Assembly (NCBI GenBank): GCA_964580235.1
Contig: CAZOJY010000116.1
Coordinates: forward strand, 1 to 11,207
DNA from: G020348385 sp964580235
Lineage (GTDB): Bacteria > Acidobacteriota > Aminicenantia > Aminicenantales > Aminicenantaceae
Direction: 5' to 3'
DNA: 11,207 nucleotides
This document shows positions 5,578 through 11,207 of the stretch, in pieces. How positions within the stretch are numbered: position 1 is the first letter of the stretch; each line of letters opens with the position of its first letter. Both the position numbers and the translations under genes were made by a program. The notes under the pieces were generated by a model. The model saw nothing but the letters and a program-made list of their open reading frames with translations, did no database searches and had not been told where the DNA came from.

Positions 5578-7764
5578 TTATGAATCTTCCAGCTTATCGT
5601 GCATTTCGATAAGTTTTTCTTTTAAAAGACAGTTGCGCTTAACCGGCTTATCGTTTTTGATGGCAATGTGGAGGGCTTTGTAAGTTCCAACGATCACGCA
5701 CAATTCCTTTGCCCGAGTTAACGCCGTGTAGAACAGGTTCCTTTGAAGCATGATAAAGTGCTGGGTCATAAGGGGCATCACCACGGCCTGGTATTCACTT
5801 CCCTGAGATTTATGGACAGAAATGGCGTAAGCCAGCGTAATCTCATTCATCTCCTCGCGTTTATACTTCACCACCCTCCCGTCATAATTGACAAACAATT
5901 GATAATTCCGCCTGTCGATATCCACGACAATCCCGATGTCCCCATTAAATATTTCCTTTTCATAATTGTTCCGGACCTGCATGACTTTATCATGAACTCT
6001 GACTTCCCGGTTTCCCAGTTTGAGCCCCTCCTGAAATTTATTCAATCGTTTTTGAAGCTCTGTATTCAGGTTGTCCACACCGATAATCCCGCGATACATC
6101 GGGCTGATCACCTGTATGCAGGGAGAAAGCGCTTGAATCCCGAATCTTCTCGGGATACTGTAACCGCATAATTTCATGATGGTGCTAAAGGCTTTTTTGT
6201 CATCATTTTGAGGAATGAAATAAAAATCGGCATCCTTAACTCCACGTGGAGGATGGATCAGGGATTGGCCTTGATTGACACGATGGGCATTTTGAACAAT
6301 CAGGCTGTCCTTTTCCTGACGAAAAACCTCGGTCAGCGTGACAACCTTGACTTTCTGTGACGCGATGATATCCCTCAGCAGACATCCCGGCCCAACAGAG
6401 GGAAGCTGGTCCTTATCTCCGACAAGGATCAGACGCATCCAGTCCGGAACCGCCTTTAAGAGATGATACATCAGCGGCAAATCCACCATCGAAAACTCAT
6501 CGATAATCAGCGCATCCCCTGCCAGTGTGTAATTTTCATTCCGCCTGAAGCTTCCCTGTTTAGGCGTATACTCCAGGGTTCGGTGGAGGGTTTTGGCAGG
6601 TTTCCCCGTTGCGTCGGTCAGCCTTTTTGCTGCCCGGCCTGTGGGAGCCGATAACAACACGTCCCTTCCCCATTTTCGGAAAATATCCACAACAGCCTTA
6701 ATAATCGTCGTCTTTCCTGTTCCCGGTCCCCCTGTTATGATCAACATCTTCTTTTGGAAACTCTCCATGATGGCCAGTTTTTGGGCCTCAGAAAACTGGA
6801 TATCCAGGCTATTCTCCACATCTGCAATCGCTTTTGTCACATCGAATGGGGGGGTGAGAAACGGAATCCGGGACAATTTATGGATGTTCTGAACGACCTC
6901 CTGTTGTGCGTCATGAAAAAAAGGAAGATAAACCGCGATGTCGGAATCTAATGTCTCAACAATCACCATATGCTGCTTCTTGAGAGATTCGAGCGCCCGG
7001 TCAAATTCCTCTTCCTGGCTAATGGCCAGCTCTGTTATACAGTTTGATCTCAGATTTTTCTCGAAAGAAAAAATGTGGCCCTGCTCGTTGTCTTTTTCCA
7101 GCAAATACCGGATGAAAGCTTTGATCCTCTCCAGAGAGTTGGGATCTAATCCCAACTTCAGCGCTATCTGATCAGCTGTTTTGAACCCGACTCCCCAAAT
7201 ATCATGGCAGGCCTGATAAGGATTCGTTCTCAAAATGTGGAAAGATTTTTCCCCATACTGTCGATAGATTTTGGTTGCCAGCGTGGTCGAAATGCTGTGG
7301 TCCTGAAGAAAAATTATGAGATCTCGGATGTCCTCGTGTTCCGCCCAAGATTTTTTGATCTCCCGAAGTTTCACAGGGCCAATCCCTTCTACCTCTTTGA
7401 GTTTATCGGGATTGTTGGTCAGAATATCTATCGTCCGCTCCCCATACCTCTGGATGATGCTCTTGGCCAAGACCGGACCCACGCCCCAGATCAATCCGGA
7501 AGACAGGAATTTTTCGATCCCTCTCACGGATGAGGGCAAAACAGGCAGGAAACTTTCCACCCTAAACTGTTTTCCAAACCTGGGGTTGATCTCCCACCTC
7601 CCCTTTATCTTTAAAAGCTCTCCCGCTGACAGAGGAGGGAAAGATCCGACAACATTGATGGTTTGTCCATCGGGAAGAGTAAATTTGCAGACTGTATACC
7701 CTGATTCAGAGCTGTAGAACACAATCCGCTCGATAGTTCCTTCTAATAATTCCAGTTCACCCAC
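5578..7764 (-). CDS. recD2: RecD2-type ATP-dependent DNA helicase (RecD/TraA family)
   Basis: A 5'-3' superfamily 1B DNA helicase of the stand-alone RecD2 type, acting in DNA repair and replication-fork maintenance without RecB or RecC. At 728 residues it has the usual length. The order is an OB-like N-terminal domain (about 1-75), tandem helix-hairpin-helix segments (about 85-205, including VEGIGPVKLREI and IWGVGFKTADQIA), and two RecA-like motor domains. Walker A is GGPGTGKTT (344-352), motif Ia LSAPTGRAAKRL (371-382), Walker B LIIDEFSM (419-426), motif III LVGDKDQLPSVGPG (447-460), and TLTEVFRQE at 476-484. Near the C-terminus are AYAISVHKSQGSEY and FYTALTRAKE (motifs V and VI). The start is GTG at 7764, 13 bases after the upstream gene, with no convincing Shine-Dalgarno, so it is probably read by coupling. 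The motor is intact and nothing ties it functionally to its neighbours. Confidence 0.96.
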   Translation of the reverse strand: MGELELLEGTIERIVFYSSESGYTVCKFTLPDGQTINVVGSFPPLSAGELLKIKGRWEINPRFGKQFRVESFLPVLPSSVRGIEKFLSSGLIWGVGPVLAKSIIQRYGERTIDILTNNPDKLKEVEGIGPVKLREIKKSWAEHEDIRDLIIFLQDHSISTTLATKIYRQYGEKSFHILRTNPYQACHDIWGVGFKTADQIALKLGLDPNSLERIKAFIRYLLEKDNEQGHIFSFEKNLRSNCITELAISQEEEFDRALESLKKQHMVIVETLDSDIAVYLPFFHDAQQEVVQNIHKLSRIPFLTPPFDVTKAIADVENSLDIQFSEAQKLAIMESFQKKMLIITGGPGTGKTTIIKAVVDIFRKWGRDVLLSAPTGRAAKRLTDATGKPAKTLHRTLEYTPKQGSFRRNENYTLAGDALIIDEFSMVDLPLMYHLLKAVPDWMRLILVGDKDQLPSVGPGCLLRDIIASQKVKVVTLTEVFRQEKDSLIVQNAHRVNQGQSLIHPPRGVKDADFYFIPQNDDKKAFSTIMKLCGYSIPRRFGIQALSPCIQVISPMYRGIIGVDNLNTELQKRLNKFQEGLKLGNREVRVHDKVMQVRNNYEKEIFNGDIGIVVDIDRRNYQLFVNYDGRVVKYKREEMNEITLAYAISVHKSQGSEYQAVVMPLMTQHFIMLQRNLFYTALTRAKELCVIVGTYKALHIAIKNDKPVKRNCLLKEKLIEMHDKLEDS

Positions 7765-7777
7765 GATACACGACCGG

Positions 7778-9427
7778 TCAGTTCGGCTGTTTTATGGTAT
7801 GTTCCTCATAGGACGAGATGTAAAGGACGGGATTTTCTAATTTGAACTCCTCCCTAAAAATGGAACTGTAAACAATGCCATCCATATCTTTTCCGATCGG
7901 AAGGCCGAGAAAATTCAGAAGAGTAGGGGCAACGTCGATCAGCTTCATCCCCTGGATATTTTTCCCTCTCCAAATCTCTCTTCCATAAAAGAAAACCACT
8001 CCGTCAGGCGCTAACTCATGATAAGCGGAGATTTCAGCACTCCCGAGCATCCATTCCGTGACCCTTCTCCAGAGAGGGAGAGGTTCAACGCCGTGGGGAG
8101 AAAACACGATAAAAAGCTCGTCCTCTTTTCGGGAGGCTAAATATCTGCCGATGATATCATCGTAAAATTGATAATATCTCTCGATCACGGTGCTGTAGCG
8201 ATTTATCTCATCCTGTTCGATATTCCCGAATAAATCCGGGAAAGAATACTTATAAAAGTAGCTCTCGACTTTGTCGAGTCCATTCAACATAAAATAAAGA
8301 ATATGCGGTTGAGTTTCGGATTTTATCTGCATTATTTGGTCTTCGTATTCAAAATCCGAGAAGAAGGCACTTCTCACTATGTTAAAAATTGTGCTGTGAT
8401 CGGATTTAAGATCCTCAAAAATAAAATTAAACCGTGTTTCTGCTTTAGGCGTGGGATCTGGAGTTTTCCTGTAATACGGCCAATCCTTCACGTAATGGGA
8501 CGTTTTATTATCTTTAAATATCGTCCAGATATCTTTGGAGTAGAGAGGGGCGGCCGTGTTATGCCGAGTAAGAAAGCCTGTGCGTAAAAGCTGGCCAAAA
8601 AGAATAAACCGGGGAGATACCTCAAACTCTTGTTTGCTTTTCAGTACTCTGTATCTGTAAAGAGAAATCTTCCGGTGCTTGGCGGGAAGTTTGCCGGAAC
8701 CAAAGGAAGTCCTCTGGATCAATGGTTCTGCAGGGGAGAAGTTTTTTAGCTTTCCCCAACTTCCCTCTTTCATCAACCAGGCAAAATTGGGTAACTTATC
8801 CTCATTAATCATAGGAATCATAACATCGAAACTCAACCCATCCAAACCAATAATCGTCACTTTTTTGTCAATCTCTTTTGCATCCAGGTTAGCGACTCTT
8901 TCTGATTTATGGGGTACAGGATAGTTCAATCTCTGGAGAAAGACATAATACCCTCCCGCAAAAAGGGATAAAAAATAAACAATCATGAAGAGAATATTTT
9001 TCTTGTAGCTGCGGAAGCTGTAAAAACAGATAAGCCCCAGAATAACAAGAAAAGCTAACGTCAGAAACTGTTTGTTAAGAAGATTTTGTGTGTCTGGGTC
9101 GAAAAAGGAGAGGAAATAATCATAGTTTGTTTTGAAAATCAAAAGAAACAGGGAAATGCTCAAGGAAAAACTCAAAGTGAGGAAAGACGGGGAGATGAAG
9201 GCAATTTTAAAGCTTCCCCCAAATATGAATTGAAGTATGAAAAAAAATATCACGGATAGGATAGTGACAATTAAGCCATAAGTTATAAGAAGAAAAAGAG
9301 TTATGCGCCCGAAAAACAGAGCTTGGACATCCAGGTTAATGTTAATATCATAGATAAGCAGAGCAAGAAAAGAGCTGAAAAATATGCCGGTAATAAGGGA
9401 ATTTGTCAAAACCTTCAGGAATTTCAT
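7778..9427 (-). CDS. Membrane-anchored alkaline-phosphatase-superfamily protein with altered metal site
   Basis: This 549-residue protein has four to five transmembrane helices in its first 165 residues (about 8-27, 40-70, 82-98, 120-137, 144-163). They are followed by a phosphodiesterase/sulfatase-like domain from about 188. Recognisable landmarks are VTIIGLDGLSFD (first metal Asp196), QRTSFGSGKLPAKH with the likely nucleophile Thr240, YFMLNGLDKVESYFYKYSFP (Asp385), VFSPHG (His445), AYHELAPDGVVFFYG (His470) and the closing DVAPTLLNFLGLP. Two ligands conserved in the superfamily appear substituted. The D-x-x-x-H His is Ser389 and the Asp of D-H-G is Pro444. Full two-metal catalysis is therefore doubtful, and the substrate is unknown. 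An envelope phospho- or sulfo-ester is a guess. Its first part is AT-rich (17 G+C in the 60 bases 9241-9300), unlike the M48 region (35 in 4561-4620). The ATG has no evident Shine-Dalgarno. Confidence 0.85.
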   Translation of the reverse strand: MKFLKVLTNSLITGIFFSSFLALLIYDININLDVQALFFGRITLFLLITYGLIVTILSVIFFFILQFIFGGSFKIAFISPSFLTLSFSLSISLFLLIFKTNYDYFLSFFDPDTQNLLNKQFLTLAFLVILGLICFYSFRSYKKNILFMIVYFLSLFAGGYYVFLQRLNYPVPHKSERVANLDAKEIDKKVTIIGLDGLSFDVMIPMINEDKLPNFAWLMKEGSWGKLKNFSPAEPLIQRTSFGSGKLPAKHRKISLYRYRVLKSKQEFEVSPRFILFGQLLRTGFLTRHNTAAPLYSKDIWTIFKDNKTSHYVKDWPYYRKTPDPTPKAETRFNFIFEDLKSDHSTIFNIVRSAFFSDFEYEDQIMQIKSETQPHILYFMLNGLDKVESYFYKYSFPDLFGNIEQDEINRYSTVIERYYQFYDDIIGRYLASRKEDELFIVFSPHGVEPLPLWRRVTEWMLGSAEISAYHELAPDGVVFFYGREIWRGKNIQGMKLIDVAPTLLNFLGLPIGKDMDGIVYSSIFREEFKLENPVLYISSYEEHTIKQPN

Positions 9428-9437
9428 TCAAGAAAAA

Positions 9438-9464
9438 ATTATCACGATTCGGGTATAGGGTCAA
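9438..9464 (-). promoter_or_regulatory. Candidate sigma70-type promoter for a near-leaderless transcript
   Basis: On the minus strand TTGACC (9459-9464) is followed after 15 bases by GATAAT (9438-9443), or TTGTTG (9462-9467) after 18 bases. GATAAT matches the consensus -10 box at five of six positions. Transcription would start about 9431, only a few bases before the ATG at 9427. That would suit the missing Shine-Dalgarno. The spacing is imperfect and AT-rich intergenic DNA gives such matches by chance. Confidence 0.25.
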
Positions 9465-9491
9465 CAACAAAGGTTTGGAAGCCCCACTGGA

Positions 9492-10202
9492 TTATTGGAT
9501 AATCTTAAGAAGCCTCTTCCACCGCGCCTTCGGAATGAAGTTGACAAATTTCTTCATCCTCTCTCTTACACTCGTCTTGAGATACGCATCTCTCTCTGCA
9601 GCATAAGAGAAATAGATGATCCAGGGCCGACCTTTTAAGAAACGGAGAGGCAGGCACCCCCAATATCGGCTATCCTGGCTGTTATCCCGGTTATCCCCCA
9701 TCACAAAACAATGGCCGGGAGGAACTGTCAGCGGGCCAAAGTTGTCCCGGATGACCTCATCGTATTGGTAGTAACCGTTTTTGGTGAAAACACGCGAATC
9801 ATTGTGGACTTTGTGAGTATCTGCGATCGGTTTATCGTTCACATAAACCTGTTTGTCTTTGATCTCGACTGTTTCCCCTTCTAAAGCAATGACTCTCTTG
9901 ACAAAATCCTTGCTGAGCTCTTTGGGAAATTTGAAAACAACGATGTCAAATCTTTTCAAGTCCCTGCGCGGAAGAACAATCTTATCCAGAGGAATCACAG
10001 GCGCGACATAGGCCATCTTGTTCACGAGAAGAAAATCTCCCACAAGCAGCGTTGATTCCATGGAGCCGGTCGGAATCTGGAAAGCCTGAACGATGAATGT
10101 CATCACAAAAAAGACAAAAACAGCCGTTTCCACGATGAGTTCGAAATATTCTCGAACAACACTTTTTTCGCGTTCTTTTTTTTCTTTTTTTTCTTTTTTC
10201 AT
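9492..10202 (-). CDS. lepB: Signal peptidase I
   Basis: This inner-membrane serine protease removes signal peptides from proteins exported by Sec or Tat, acting on the periplasmic face. The 236-residue protein has a very basic N-terminus (KKEKKEKKEREK), one transmembrane helix at about 21-41, and the S26 family boxes. The nucleophile is Ser47 in PTGSMESTL, the general base is Lys102 in DFVKRVIALEGE, and the conserved GDNRDNSQDSR box lies at 169-179. Between them are the expected beta-rich parts (VYVNDKPI, VPPGHCFVMG). The C-terminal stretch (about 205-236) is basic. The ATG follows the TAA of the prenyltransferase gene by one base, so the two are surely cotranscribed. No strong Shine-Dalgarno is seen. 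The first codons contain A8 and A6 runs, which are slippage-prone and worth checking for assembly error, but the frame is intact. Confidence 0.97.
   Translation of the reverse strand: MKKEKKEKKEREKSVVREYFELIVETAVFVFFVMTFIVQAFQIPTGSMESTLLVGDFLLVNKMAYVAPVIPLDKIVLPRRDLKRFDIVVFKFPKELSKDFVKRVIALEGETVEIKDKQVYVNDKPIADTHKVHNDSRVFTKNGYYQYDEVIRDNFGPLTVPPGHCFVMGDNRDNSQDSRYWGCLPLRFLKGRPWIIYFSYAAERDAYLKTSVRERMKKFVNFIPKARWKRLLKIIQ
10175..10200 (-). repeat. Purine-rich (A8 G) repeat at the start of lepB
   Basis: The coding strand contains A6-G-A8-G-A8-G directly after the ATG, seen as T runs at 10194-10199, 10185-10192 and 10176-10183 on the plus strand. It encodes the Lys/Glu-rich cytoplasmic tail. Two 9-base units repeat exactly. 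Such runs are prone to polymerase slippage. Confidence 0.6.
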
Positions 10203-10203
10203 T

Positions 10204-11118
10204 TTACACCAGGTAAGACACGCTTAATATAACCAAAAAAAGGAAGTTCAGCAGTATGGTCGTTTTGACAGCCGGGAGAAACTCTGCCCATTTTTCGAGG
10301 TTTTGCCGCCCGATCCGGAAAGAAAGCAAGGGCATCGGAAAAGTGACAAAAACGAGCAATGATAACAGAGGCCAATTTCCAAAAAATACCCCGATCAGAA
10401 CCACAGCATAACAGATCAAAGCCAAAAGCAGATAAAGAAAAAGACTCGCTTTGAATCCAAAAAGGATCACCCAGGTCTTTCGTCCTGTTGATTCATCTGC
10501 TTCCCTATCAGCAAACTCGTTGATCAGCAGTACCAGTGTGGTTAAAATACCGGAAGGAACGGCAGCGATCCAGGGCCAAAAAGATGAAAGGCTCTGGGCC
10601 TGGACATAATAGGAACCGAGGACAATTAAAGGTCCCCAGGCAAGAAAAATGGCGATTTCTCCTAAGCCTTTATTGACAAGACGGAGAGGAAATCCATTGT
10701 AGCCATAAATCAAAAACAAGGCAGCTATACCGATTATTAATACGACGTTCCCGGAGGAGACAGCGTTTAAATAAACGCCGATGGCCGATCCGAGCAGAGC
10801 AAACACGATAGATTCAGTCAAAGCTTCTCCGGGTTTGACAAATCCATCGAGCACCATCCGGCTTCCCCCGGAAAAAGGGGCGACAGCGTTTTTGTTTAAG
10901 GCATCGTTTCCGCTTTTGAAATCAAAATAATCATTGGCCACATTACAAGCGATATGAAAAAAACAAGAACCGAAAAGAACCAAAAGAAAGTGGGCAAAGT
11001 TGAATACATTTTGATGCCAAAAAGCAAATGCTGTCCCGACAAAAACAGCTCCGATCGTAACAGTTAAGAAGGGCAGCCGCATCAGAAGCAGGATAGCTTT
11101 TGATTTTTTCATTTCCAT
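10204..11118 (-). CDS. UbiA-family polyprenyltransferase, MenA-like
   Basis: A polytopic membrane enzyme that transfers an isoprenoid chain to an aromatic acceptor. The MenA-like features suggest 1,4-dihydroxy-2-naphthoate and menaquinone synthesis. Residue numbers here count from the ATG at 11124; subtract two for the preferred start. The first Mg-diphosphate motif is NDYFDFKSGND at 64-74, followed by PFSGGSRM. The second is NEFADREADESTGRKT at 202-217, with Asp206 and Asp210. About eight to nine hydrophobic helices fill the rest, and about 304 residues is the normal family length. I prefer ATG 11118: AGGAG (11126-11130) lies seven bases upstream of it but only one base from ATG 11124. No other quinone gene is in view, so the acceptor is not proven, and other UbiA-type reactions remain possible. 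The stop is one base from the lepB start. Confidence 0.88.
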   Translation of the reverse strand: MEMKKSKAILLLMRLPFLTVTIGAVFVGTAFAFWHQNVFNFAHFLLVLFGSCFFHIACNVANDYFDFKSGNDALNKNAVAPFSGGSRMVLDGFVKPGEALTESIVFALLGSAIGVYLNAVSSGNVVLIIGIAALFLIYGYNGFPLRLVNKGLGEIAIFLAWGPLIVLGSYYVQAQSLSSFWPWIAAVPSGILTTLVLLINEFADREADESTGRKTWVILFGFKASLFLYLLLALICYAVVLIGVFFGNWPLLSLLVFVTFPMPLLSFRIGRQNLEKWAEFLPAVKTTILLNFLFLVILSVSYLV

Positions 11119-11125
11119 CGTCATG

Positions 11126-11130
11126 CTCCT
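11126..11130 (-). promoter_or_regulatory. Shine-Dalgarno site of the prenyltransferase gene
   Basis: AGGAG on the minus strand. It is seven bases before ATG 11118 and one base before ATG 11124, so it favours the shorter protein, which begins MEMKKSK. Confidence 0.65.
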
Positions 11131-11162
11131 ATTCCATTCACTTAAACAATTTACCTGACTTA

Positions 11163-11192
11163 TTCATAAAAAAGGACGATGCCCTATTTCAA
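11163..11192 (-). promoter_or_regulatory. Weak promoter candidate upstream of the prenyltransferase-lepB run
   Basis: TTGAAA (11187-11192) and TATGAA (11163-11168) are separated by 18 bases on the minus strand, about 45 bases before the start codon. The -10 match is only four of six. Short open frames also run in from the right edge and end at 11184 or 11164, so the tail of an upstream gene may overlap this region. In that case the run could simply continue an operon. Confidence 0.2.
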
Positions 11193-11207
11193 AATAAACA
11201 GAATCAG

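Noticed and set aside
5316..7717. Several plus-strand frames of 60-142 codons opposite recD2 and the SH3 gene
   Set aside because: All lie opposite convincing minus-strand genes and show no protein motifs of their own.
1..11207. CRISPR array, tRNA, rRNA, insertion sequence or prophage genes
   Set aside because: No regularly spaced direct repeats, RNA-gene signatures, transposase or phage proteins were seen on either strand.

Overview
The window looks like a piece of a metagenome-derived or draft scaffold from a Gram-negative bacterium. A run of exactly 100 Ns (4036-4135) marks a contig join. The best guess for the source is Desulfobacterota (the former Deltaproteobacteria) or a related environmental lineage. 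This rests on gene content (CHASE2-type class III cyclase, SH3/M48 envelope proteins, RecD2, MenA-like prenyltransferase) and on a short GC-rich palindromic repeat of a type I recall from such genomes. No rRNA, tRNA or phylogenetic marker is present to confirm it.

Every gene I can support lies on the minus strand, so transcription runs from right to left. The right half (11118 down to 5578) is a tight run: a UbiA-family prenyltransferase, signal peptidase I one base after it, a membrane-anchored alkaline-phosphatase-superfamily protein with a degenerate metal site, and the RecD2 helicase. The first two genes probably form one operon. The third may have its own promoter just before its ATG.

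The left half (5531 down to 72) is an envelope and signalling block. A membrane-anchored SH3 protein overlaps by four bases (ATGA) with an exported M48 zinc metallopeptidase. Then come the scaffold gap, the C-terminal part of a CHASE2-sensor class III nucleotide cyclase, a metallo-beta-lactamase-fold hydrolase, and an MscS-type channel with a C-terminal cyclic-nucleotide-binding domain. The open frame that runs through the Ns and joins peptidase to cyclase is an artefact. The cyclase lacks the first half of its sensor, so the true gap must be several hundred bases or more.

The most interesting reading is a compact second-messenger circuit. The CHASE2 cyclase would make a cyclic nucleotide, probably cAMP from its substrate residues. 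The MscS-cNMP protein would be the effector channel. The MBL hydrolase between them could be a phosphodiesterase, though its substrate is unknown. The SH3 and peptidase genes upstream suggest that the signal comes from the cell envelope. About 110 bases between cyclase and hydrolase hold a palindromic repeat and a small dyad, so the two halves of the circuit may be separate transcription units.

No tRNA, rRNA, CRISPR array, insertion sequence or prophage gene was seen. No intergenic stretch exceeds 300 bases.
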